The notes under the pieces were generated by a model that was given only the letters and a program-made list of their open reading frames with translations, did no database searches and was not told the origin of the DNA. A stretch of DNA of 64,000 bases from positions 1,178,001 through 1,242,000 of the forward strand of contig WJXW01000015.1 of assembly GCA_015832175.1 (NCBI GenBank). Direction: 5' to 3'. Shown here one piece after another: positions 51,801-59,529 of this stretch. The stretch's first letter is position 1; each line of letters starts with the position of its first letter. Origin of the DNA: Paraphaeosphaeria minitans (lineage: Eukaryota > Ascomycota > Dothideomycetes > Pleosporales > Didymosphaeriaceae). Position numbers and translations under genes: made by a program.

Positions 51801-52229
51801 CTAAAGAAGGGGGATAAAGCATATCTGCTTACGAAGAACCTTCGAACTCAGAAGAAAAAACACAAGAAACTGGATCACATCAAGGTCGGACCATTTTATA
51901 TTTCCGAGCAAATATCACCAGTGAACTACAAGTTGGAACTACCGCCAGATGCAAAGATACACCCGGTATTCCACGTATCACTACTGGAACCAGCAGACCC
52001 CGATACACCAGTTGGAACCGCCTTCTACCACAGAACGGAAGAAGAGAATGAATTTGAAGTCGAAAGAATTCTGGAATACGATCAGCAAGACAAAACATAC
52101 CTCGTCAAATGGAAAGGTTACCCACACAGCGAAAACACTTGGGAACCAGAGAACCACCTAGGGAACTGTCAACAAAAAATCAAGGAGTTTCGCAGACGCC
52201 CAACACAACATAATGTCATCCTTACCTAG
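48858..52229 (+). CDS. Gypsy Pol with C-terminal chromodomain
   Basis: Expressed, I infer, by -1 frameshifting; about 1,120 residues. Protease ALVDSGAGRNFIS; reverse transcriptase with VDYRRLNDMTIKNRYPLP, MPFGLTNAPAAF and YMDD at 50013-50024; RNase H FETDASDLALGA; integrase zinc finger YHDDPMYGHPGITKTMEL to CAECQRNK; integrase catalytic Asp, Asp, Glu in IAMDFVTGIP, IISDRDKLF and TDGQTERTNQTM; chromodomain at the C terminus (ERILEYDQQDKTYLVKWKGY, then ENTWEPENHL). Chromodomains of this kind steer integration to heterochromatin marked by H3K9 methylation in related elements. There is no internal stop. Confidence 0.95.
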   Translation, partial: RPELRRENAFIELNATASTALVKLPVQLEGIRAQALVDSGAGRNFISHQTARRAGLVMSEKEVPYIVHVANGSPMPKTPRIYQEVTTTITVQGHREELTLDVLPGSKHELVLGLPWLTIHNPQIDWGTKKISFERCNCALQAKPTHQPKMMVDEGVINNMIPRRTVEKRKHTSADAGRNHQVKKREKEDDSTPLTLPREYRKWTHMFTEKEGKANLPEHRPWDLTIDLEEGKTPPFGPLYGKTGEELLKERDFIKTNLEKGYIQPSKSPAASPFMFVKKKDGSDRPCVDYRRLNDMTIKNRYPLPNIAELRDRLSRAKIFTMMDLRDGYHLIRIKKGEEWKTAFRSRYGLFEYKVMPFGLTNAPAAFMALVNNVLREHLDIFVIAYMDDILVFSENESDHTKHVQTVLEALDKACLRIKLKKCKFNVKRLEFLGHIVTTEGIEMAPSKVECIRNWPIPKTAKNIQEFLGFCGFNRQFIQDYAKVTIPLTNLTKKDVPFKWTNECGMSFQLLKTACIMEPVLVHFRSDEPLRFETDASDLALGACAKQERNGKWHPIAYYSCKFNDAETRYDVHDKELYAIVKALKHWRIYALSCSTLEIYTDHKNLLRFTTTKELTPRQQRWSQTTGQYKFKIIHVAGKENGRADALSRRSDLAGEKAKTFSAILRKAKDGSLEPTAELNQLLVINQEVPEHLQTEIIRQYHDDPMYGHPGITKTMELIQRNYTFKGIKEAVTTYIRKCAECQRNKHGTHLKYGEMQAIGIPTAPWEDIAMDFVTGIPNSKDPTTGIKYDSILVIVCRLTKYVELIPCLKRMTAKELAFLILDRLIRHHGIPKTIISDRDKLFTSNYWTTLMALLGTKRKLSTAYHPQTDGQTERTNQTMETYLRIYCNSQKNDWVSLLPMAQLAYNNKVSAASGHTPFYANHGRHPHLFDQRFPTTIKAKEAIDMAENMKKIHQQLRENLEKAQQQSISYQNRKRKMAPQLKKGDKAYLLTKNLRTQKKKHKKLDHIKVGPFYISEQISPVNYKLELPPDAKIHPVFHVSLLEPADPDTPVGTAFYHRTEEENEFEVERILEYDQQDKTYLVKWKGYPHSENTWEPENHLGNCQQKIKEFRRRPTQHNVILT

Positions 52230-52738
52230 GAAGGCAGAGTCACGGAGTTGTCCCAGAACTCCGGAGGAAGATCGTTCATCGCCGACCAAACGGACGTGCT
52301 AAGCTCCGCGGGACCTGCGGGCCAAGCAGGCTGAACCGGATCCTCCTCCAACTCCATCAGCGCAGCACTTTCCACCGCGATCACCTCTCCAGCACGCTTT
52401 TCGTTCTGCGCCAATTGTTTTGACAACCGCTCCTCTTTCGCGCGCGCTACACGCAGCGCCTCAAACGCAGCATCCTGTTCCTTACGCGCCTCTAACATTT
52501 GCGCCTCCAACTTCTTCTTTTCAGACACCAACCGCGAGAACTCGTTTCGAGTGACGGCCACGTCGCACTTCGATCCTTGTTTCCAACACTCACTACACTT
52601 CCCCGAGCTGATATGGACCTTGCACACACGAGAATGCGCCTTGCAGAAAGAACACTTAGATACCATGATGGCACCGTAATTCTCGATGGTAAAGATAAGG
52701 TCGCGACGACGCTTTGTACTATTGCGATCAGCAGGCAT
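52226..52738 (-). CDS. Antisense accessory ORF: Zn2Cys6-type cluster plus coiled coil
   Basis: 170 residues, on the opposite strand to pol and overlapping its last 4 bases. Residues about 29-58 have CX2CX6CX8CX2CX6C (from CSFCKAHSRVC to CSECWKQGSKC), which fits the fungal GAL4-type binuclear zinc cluster spacing. A basic segment precedes it, and a long charged helix (SEKKKLEAQMLEARKEQDAA onward) follows, as in dimerising Zn2Cys6 regulators. The C terminus is acidic and Pro-rich. Similar Cys-cluster/coiled-coil proteins are frequent near fungal retroelements. Its place inside the element, between pol and the polypurine tract, implies it travels with it. It may regulate the LTR, the host, or be a captured host gene. 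Confidence 0.7.
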   Translation of the reverse strand: MPADRNSTKRRRDLIFTIENYGAIMVSKCSFCKAHSRVCKVHISSGKCSECWKQGSKCDVAVTRNEFSRLVSEKKKLEAQMLEARKEQDAAFEALRVARAKEERLSKQLAQNEKRAGEVIAVESAALMELEEDPVQPAWPAGPAELSTSVWSAMNDLPPEFWDNSVTLPS

Positions 52739-52755
52739 GATTCTTCGGGACGAAG

Positions 52756-52775
52756 AATAGAAAGGGAGGGGATGA
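52756..52775 (+). promoter_or_regulatory. Gypsy polypurine tract
   Basis: AGAAAGGGAGGGGATGA-like purine run directly before TGTTACG, which sets the start of the 3' LTR at 52776. Confidence 0.65.
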
Positions 52776-54331
52776 TGTTACGAACCAGATAGTAATGTGG
52801 GAGTCGGGCGCTTATGAAGGTATGATGATTGATTGATTGATTGATTGATTGAATCCTACTCGGTTTCAGCCGCGGTTTCGTGCAGCTATGCCCGGATGCA
52901 GAGGTTTGGCAAACAGCCGACGCGCTGCCGAAAGAAATCGACATGCCCCACTTCACCGTACTGAAAGTACAGCCAGCTGTTCCCTTGCCTCCGCTTGTGG
53001 TCTGGCTTCTATCTACGACTACGTACATGCCGTCATGAGAAGTGACGTATCTGTGTCTGTGTGTTTGACTTCAAATGTATTGTCTCTGTTTTCGTGCGGT
53101 AAAAAAAACTCTTTTTCGTTGCCGTTGTATTGAGGCGTCGTAGAGGCGTCGGCCTCGTTTGTCGTATCTGCGTACCTACAGTCTCCCCCCAGTGTTCGGC
53201 TTCATGTTGCTGTACCTGCCCTTGACCCTCAGGGCTTGCATTTGTTCTGTGTTCTTGTTTCTCCCATCTTCTTGCTGCCTCTCACTAGGTTCCTATGTGG
53301 CCGTGTGTTGTGTTGTGACCTGCCATTGGCGGCAGCGCCAACGCACCAGCTGCGATGCAGCTTCCCGAGAGCGAGGCTCCGCTCCTTCGTGCTCTTGGGT
53401 CTAGTAGCCATGCAACGCTATCGCGACTCGCCTCAGACCTTGTCGGGTATGTCGGAAGGGGCACCACTCCTTCGACATGGGGGCGACAGTGGACGAGGCT
53501 GTCTGTGACTGTGTATTGTGTGGCATCTATAGTAGCATGCCGGGTGTCTGTGAGGCGATTTGCGTGAGCGTTGATGTCGTTCAATCCGGAGGGCCGTCGA
53601 TGCGGGACGTCGCAAACGATGTCGAGTGGCGGGCTGATCAGGAAGCCCACCAGAAATTGTGTGTGTTGTGGCTGTACGAGGTTTGGGCTCCGTCGTCGCT
53701 TTCGTGATGCGGCATCGTGGCTAGATGGTTATTGCTGCCGTCAATGGGTGTGTCATGTTGCGTAGCCTGCTCGCAAATTTTGCTTTCGTGACTGCCGCGG
53801 CCGCAACCATGTTTCTACAGGTACCATAACGCAGAGGGATGCGCTTTGGCCTATAGAGACGATTGCGGCCGCTAGCAGAGATGTTTCGATGCTGTTGTGA
53901 TGGATAATCCAGGAATTGAATTCTCGCTGTTTGTCGTGTTTTCGGTCGTATCCGGGTCGCAGAAGGTATGATGAAGCGACGACAGGGTTACAGACGTAAC
54001 AACGAGATGCCAAGAGGCTTAGATTAGATCACGTGATGCGCTCAGCCGCTCAGGAGCCCCGAGCAGCCGAGCAGGTCACGTGATGTGCTCAGTTGCTCAG
54101 GAGCACTGAGCAGCAGAGCAGCCTCAGTATATAGGAACGCGAGGATGGACCTCCATACTCGTGTTCAATCTGTTTATCAATCTATCGTTTGGATTCTAGC
54201 AGACCAAATTGTTGACTCGTTACACTTCGCAAGATACTATCGTATCAACAAGACCTTCCACCTTCCGTAAGTACTCCTGCCCGAGAACCAACCTTAACCC
54301 TTTAGGACTAGCTACCCTCTTGGATTTAACA
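52776..54331 (+). repeat. Gypsy 3' LTR, long U3 type E
   Basis: About 1,556 bp from TGTTACGAACC to TTTAACA. The last 206 bp (TATATAGGAACGCGAG onward) match the family R-U5. The roughly 1,350-bp U3 is unrelated to the 5' LTR. Near its end are two TCACGTGAT boxes, each followed by GCTCAG-type arrays. A (GATT)6 run lies at about 52,827-52,852. The left limit rests on the TGTTA end and the polypurine tract. Confidence 0.75.
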
Positions 54332-54969
54332 GAATCCTGGTACATATTGACACTGTCGTCTGTGGGACCTATAGGCTCCCCTGTAGGCTGCCCTGTAGGC
54401 CTGTTGTTGGTAAATCATATGCGGCGTAGAGGCTCCCTTTGCGACCGACTTTTGCGCCCCTTTGGAGGGTTATAGCCAGTCTCAAACACCTTTTTAGTCT
54501 TTCTTTGACAAGTGCTCAGTATTCTACACCTCTTAGTAAGTTATTTACCTATGTTACATTGTTGCTTATACAAAATTGGGTGGTTGGCGATGAAAGCAGG
54601 GAAGTGATTATCTAACAAGCGTGCAGGGGCCTCAAACTTTCCCCTTTTTGGGTCAGTACGGTCTTTTAATAAGTACCTATACGGTATTTGGTTCGCAGGT
54701 TATGTTGTACCTCGCTCACCAGTGTACCAATCATTTAATGGTCTTAGAGCATTTGAGTTTTCGGCCCCAGAGCGGGTCCGACAATGGAAGCTGGCATCTG
54801 GCTGCTGCGATAGGGCTAAGTCTGCCTAACGTGGTGTTACTTACCATAGGTAGACGAGGAAGGATGCCACAAAGCGAACCAGCGAATGGGAAACTAGACC
54901 TTGCTCTGTTGCTAAAGGTCGCAACATATTTCCCCTCTTTGAAACTTCATAGTCATCACATGCTCGCTA
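54332..54969. other. Interval between Gypsy and Fot1, no supported gene
   Basis: An open frame here (from 54,621) runs on into the Fot1 terminal repeat and is therefore not a credible gene. A short tandem (cctgtaggctg/ccctgtaggcc) occurs near 54,380. Confidence 0.45.
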
Positions 54970-55020
54970 ACGTGTTCCACCACTCATCCGGACACCCTAG
55001 TCATCCGGACACCCCACCAA
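54970..55020 (+). repeat. Fot1 left terminal inverted repeat
   Basis: 51 bp with two catccggacaccc units, ending accccaccaa. Confidence 0.9.
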
Positions 55021-55097
55021 GACGCGCGACACCTCAGCACCGATATCTCCACAACCATAGTATATTTTTATATAGGATTTTGTACAGAGGTAGTTTA

Positions 55098-56725
55098 TTA
55101 CTGTCTACATTGGTTTCTCTTATATCCTTGTTCATGGCACTTGCTGCACGTTGGTGGTGCGCGCTGGGAGGCTGGAGTAGGCCCAGCCTCAGTAGCCTCC
55201 GCCAGAGCTCGATGAGCTGTAGCAGCTAGAGCACGGCCTTGCTCAGCCTGTAGAGCGCCTCCTGTAGCAATATACTGTCTCCGTCTATCCTGCCTTTGTC
55301 TCCGGCGGTGATTTGTGGCCTGTAGCTTCCTATTCTCCTCTGCTAAGATAGCTGCTAAGTTCATTGCTAGCTGGCAGCCTTTAACAAGCTAGCGGATAGC
55401 CTAGCTGGTAGGGCTCTAAGACTGGCGCTAGAGGAGCTCTCGTACGTGGCGTGCCTGCTGCTCAAGCTGGGTCGTAGTATGAGGTGTCTCTGCTGTCCAT
55501 GCTGCCTTAGTACCTGCTGTTGTCCCTGGTGGTGACTGCGTCCTAACCACTGTCAGGCATGAGAGGACCCGCTCTAGACAGGGAGGGACAAGACCAGTCG
55601 CTCGAAAGCCACTCTGGATAGTCTGCTCTGTAAATACAGAGCTCCGTACACGTGGGTAGATAGATAGGAACTCCTCCTTGTTGATATGGAAGACACCTTG
55701 GCGGGCAAGCTCAGCTATCTCATGCCCGTACGCTGCCTTGAGCGGGGAGAAGCAGCTCACATCAAGAGGCTGCAGGAGATGGCTTGTATGCGCAGGCATA
55801 CAGAGAGTGACTATCCTATGCTCTGCACAGTAGGTATCGAACTCAGGGGTAGCATGGCTGCTGTGGCCATCTAGGATAAGGAGCCGGTGGGTGCCAGAGG
55901 TACGAGCTTCTGTATGCCGGTTAAAGTGCTCCAGCCAGGTAAGGCCTAGCTGATTAGTAGTCCAGCCATTATCACTAACTGCGAGGACCCAGCCAGTAGA
56001 TAGGTCTGTATACCAGCTGGCCTGGTGGAGCTTGCCAGCTAGGATGATAAAGGGTGGTATAGACCAGCCAGCCGCACAGATACACTCAATTATCGTGACC
56101 CAGTCTCTATTACCTGGCTGTATGTGGATAGCTCTGCCCACAGTGTCTATACTTGTCACCACCTTTGATGACGACGATCCTACACCCATCATAAAGCCAG
56201 TCTCATCATGGTTATAGGTATCTCCATCCTGTATACCATAGGCCTGGCGCGTCCTCTCCACTACCTTGTACCAGCTAGAGATCTTGATAGGATCCTCACA
56301 GAGCGCGCGCTGACTGTGGAGCTTCCTATCCCACTTAGTCTGGAGCTCTGGCTGGGTCTTGATAAAGCGGGATACCCAGTTCTTGCCCACTAGCTGAGGT
56401 GGAGGATCCTGGCCACGCGCAGCCAGTAGATGGTCGGCCATCCGTCGTACGTCGATAATCAGGGCTGGAAATCCTCGTGTTGGTCCAGGTCTAGAATCCA
56501 CTCTACTAGGGCTTGCTCCTCTGTAGGGTGTAGCTTCCGTTTCTGGGCGTTGGCTTGCGCCTGAGGTTGAGTACCGTGAACGCGATCGTGGAGTGTAGAT
56601 CGGGAGATCTGGTAGAGCTTCTCAGCTTTTCGGTAGCTAGAGACCTGTTTATTCTGAATCGCATGTATTGATAGAGCTAGTCTACCTTCCTTCTGGGATT
56701 GCTGAGTGTTCTGGGTGGGTGGCAT
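55098..56725 (-). pseudogene. Fot1/pogo transposase, broken
   Basis: The likely start is the ATG at 56725. The N-terminal part has a psq-type helix-turn-helix (SSYRKAEKLYQISRSTLHDR) and a CENP-B-like second domain. A one-base shift near 56,465 separates it from the DDE core (55428-56501), where the acidic triad is in NHDETGF, LDGHSSH and LLQPLDVSCF. After the core four in-frame TAG codons (55428-55430, 55416-55418, 55401-55403, 55389-55391) interrupt the match, each one C-to-T step from CAG. The frame then continues through LVKGCQLAM and a Gln/Arg-rich helix to a CX2CX4HX4C knuckle (CSKCHEQGYKRNQC) ending at 55098. It cannot make full-length transposase as it stands. Confidence 0.88.
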
Positions 56726-56755
56726 GGCGCGTTCTGTGGAAGACGCGTCGCGATT

Positions 56756-56823
56756 TTGGTGGGGTGTCCGGATGACTAGGGTGTCCGGATGACTAGGGTG
56801 TCCGGATGAGTGGTGGAACACGT
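56756..56823 (-). repeat. Fot1 right terminal inverted repeat
   Basis: 68 bp on the minus strand, one 17-bp subterminal unit longer than the left repeat. Confidence 0.9.
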
Positions 56824-56825
56824 TA

Positions 56826-59090
56826 GCACACTCCTGCGCTCCTCCCAGGGAACTTCACCAACTGGTACAAGAACCGAGTCCACTTATCCGTTCGTATTAC
56901 CTCACAGCCTAAGCGGATGTGGCTTAGCTATAATCACCCTGCCCTCGTGTCATCCTGAAGGATGTCTCCCACAACGAGGTGCGGCACCGCGTCTGGGCGG
57001 TACACGCGTCAAATGGCGCAGATAGACGGGAAATCTCGACTGTTATGTGCTAGAGAATGACTTGGGGCTGCCTTACCTACAATTTGTGGGTTGCAACTTG
57101 CGACAGTTCACCCCATACGACACGCAGCAGGAAACCACCCGATAGGGAAAGCCGCTGCTGTGGAGCTTGCGGGGCTATACCCATAACAGGTAGGACCCCT
57201 GAGCGTAAGCCACCGGACTACTATGCGCCGGCAAAATAAATACACACTTGAAACCCTGCGTTGTAACGCCTATATTTAGGCCCTTTGCCCCACGGAGAGT
57301 AGACTACGCCGCATAGCACACCGCATAATGCGCTCCCCTTGGCCCCATAAGCTAGACATACAGATCCTTTAGCGTTGTTACGCTAGGTTTGAACGCCAGA
57401 AAAACCCATATCGACTGCCCTCTGGGTCTTCAAAGTCGTACTTTTCCTCCCGGTCTCCGAAGCAAACATGCTCAGAAGTCGAGGGTTTACCAGGTTCGGC
57501 GCCACCTGTATTCTCCTCTGTGTTATTGTCTTCTTCGTTGTGCGCTCTCGTCCGGGGTACTTTCGAGCTGTGTCCCCTCCTGCGCCGGGGCTGCCATCCA
57601 AGGGCGATCCCATCGTTGCTCCATCGCCGTCTCTATCGCCTTCTCCACAAGCGCCACCTCTGTCCGAGGCGTTGCGTACTATTTCCAGGTTCGAAAGTTA
57701 TGGCCTAGACTCGTCGGAATGTAATGCGGAATTCAAAAACTTGTTTAAAGAGATAGAGCGTGCAGCGGCACACAGGAGGAGTATCGGAAATGTCACACAA
57801 GCGGATATCGCCGTAGAATGGATCCCAGATGGTGCCATTAGAGCAATGATCTACAGACAAAAGGTATGAACACTCCAGCTCGATATGGTTCATGAAAGGG
57901 ATTGCGCCTTATATTCCGATAGCTCTTTATACTAGAAGCAAAACTCTATAGCGCTGTCCACCCTCCGCGAGCACATGCTCTTCTGCAGCAGATCGACCGC
58001 GCCATTACCGCAAGCCCGGAGCCAATTCCGGACATTGAATTCTCCTTCGTCGTCGAAGACAGACCCATCGAGGACAGGATTGTCGATGAAAAGCCCACCA
58101 AAGGCAGACCCAAAAGAGCAGAACCCGTCAAAAAGGGACAGAAGGTAGTTCGCGAGACCCATACAACGTGGGGGCTCACTCGCCTTCCAATCGACAAAGA
58201 AGTATGGATCATGCCCGACTTCGGCTACTTCTCGTGGCCAATGGATCTGGTCGGCGCATACGAGCAAATTCGCATAGAGATAATACAGAACCAGAAACGC
58301 TGGGAAGACAAGGTGCCAAAACTACTCTGGCGGGGCGTCCTCTGGACCAACAAGATTCGTGAGAAACTGATCGAGGTTACGCGGAATAAGCAATGGGCCG
58401 ACGTGGAAGAAATCAAGTGGGAGGGCGCCGCCCAGATTCCGGCCAAATTCGCGGGAGTGGCGATACCAACAGTTGATCACTGCGCCTACCAGTATCTCAT
58501 GCACACGGAAGGCCGAAGTTACTCAGGCCGCGGAAAGTATCTCCTAAACTGCGGCTCGGTGGTCATCATGCATGAGAGCGAGTGGATCGAACCATACCAC
58601 GAGGTCCTGGTTACGTCCGGCCCGGAGCAAAACATCGTACAGGTGGACCGCAACCTCACCAACCTAGATTCGAAGATAAGACAACTGTTGAAGAATCCAG
58701 AGCGCGCTCATTCCATTGCAAAAAACGGCGAGAAAACATTCCGGGATCGCTATCTCACACCCGCAGCGCAAGCGTGCTACTGGAGGAAGTTGTTCCATGC
58801 ATGGGCCGAGGTCAGCTTCCGTCCGGACCCATTCGAAATTGTGAACGGGGAAAGCAGATTGCGTGGTGTTCCATTCGAGTCATTTGTGTAAGCTAGGACG
58901 ACGATACTTATTCAGGGTAATGGCTAATCAACCTCCAGTATCAAAGCAGTGGAGCGACCTGCAACGTGCTCGTGGTGGAAGTCAGCTATATCCCGTAAAT
59001 GTTGATATAGTGTCTAGTTATCACCACGATATAATTTGGAAAGAGGTTAATTTTCAGCTATTGTTAAGAATATCTGGGTGTCCAGGGTAG
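56826..59090 (+). repeat. Segmental duplication, copy 2 (GT90 locus)
   Basis: Homologous in the same orientation to about 17,311-19,640. Homology starts right at the Fot1 TA site and continues past the gene to about 59,060. The upstream part is more diverged than the coding part, which points to selection on the gene. Confidence 0.85.
57468..58891 (+). CDS. GT90 (CAP10-like) glycosyltransferase, copy 2
   Basis: CDS joins 57468-57863 and 57923-58891 (454 residues, same as copy 1) around a 59-nt phase-0 intron (GTATGA..GATAG). The ATG at 57468 begins MLRSRGF as in copy 1. A signal anchor (FGATCILLCVIVFFVV) and Pro/Ser stem precede the GT90 domain with IPDIEFSFVVEDRP, WIMPDFGYFSWP, KLLWRGVLWTN, YQYLMHTEGRSYSGRGKYLL and GSVVIMHESEWIEPYH. 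About 22 of the last 226 residues differ from copy 1, mostly conservative (Ile/Val/Met, Asp/Glu, Lys/Glu). Both copies being open and spliced alike suggests both are or recently were functional. Confidence 0.9.
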
Positions 59091-59529
59091 TGGAAGGTGC
59101 AGCCGCGTGTCTGAAGTCACATGATATCCTGTGGTGGTATGGCAAGAACTGCCCGGCGGGCACACGCACTGACCTTACAGATGTGAGCTTCGGACTATAA
59201 GAGAGATATGACAATCAACACAATACGTTACAGCCACCCTAACCACCATGACCGGACCAACCCGGTGCGATTGGTGACGGAAGCGGTCAAGCCTGGCCCA
59301 TCCGCTTCCTCTTTCGGGACGAAGAAAGGGGCGGGTTGGCGTAACCCTAACCCCCGATTATGTTTTGAAGGATCACGTTCCATGAAGGTTTCCCTATACA
59401 AAGATCCATCCTGAGGAGCGTACGAGCTCACTAGTGCATTTTCGCGGCGTTGCTGCGTTGTGCGTGGATCCTTTTCCTCTCTCTGTACGGTTGTTGCATT
59501 AGGGTTGGTTAGGGTAAAGGCCGCTAGCT
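59091..59529. other. Leader region of the OrsD-RecQ gene with telomere-like repeats
   Basis: No gene. CCCTAACCC occurs at about 59,344-59,355 and TTAGGG twice at about 59,499-59,516, facing each other. These are short interstitial copies of the usual fungal telomere unit. Confidence 0.5.

Larger units (their letters stand above)
46632..54331 (+). mobile_element. Chromodomain Gypsy (chromovirus) element with mismatched LTRs
   Basis: Gag, frameshifted Pol with C-terminal chromodomain, an antisense ORF, a polypurine tract and LTRs. The two LTRs share R-U5 but not U3: 371 bp at the 5' end and about 1,556 bp at the 3' end. Flanks atatt and gaatc are not a target duplication. Since reverse transcription makes both U3s from one template, the element is best read as a recombinant of two insertions. 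The protein genes look intact. Confidence 0.92.
54970..56823 (-). mobile_element. Fot1/pogo-type DNA transposon
   Basis: 1,854 bp bounded by TA on each side (54968-54969 and 56824-56825) and long terminal inverted repeats starting ACGTGTTCCACCACTCATCC. A 17-bp subterminal unit (catccggacaccctagt) is present twice on the left and three times on the right. It encodes a DDE transposase on the minus strand. Size, TA target and HTH plus DDD domain order fit Fot1/pogo. It abuts the second GT90 duplication copy, and the first copy has no insertion at that point. Confidence 0.93.

Noticed and set aside
54621..55229. 202-codon plus-strand frame
   Set aside because: It runs across the Fot1 left terminal repeat and into the antisense of the transposase, so it cannot be an ancestral gene.
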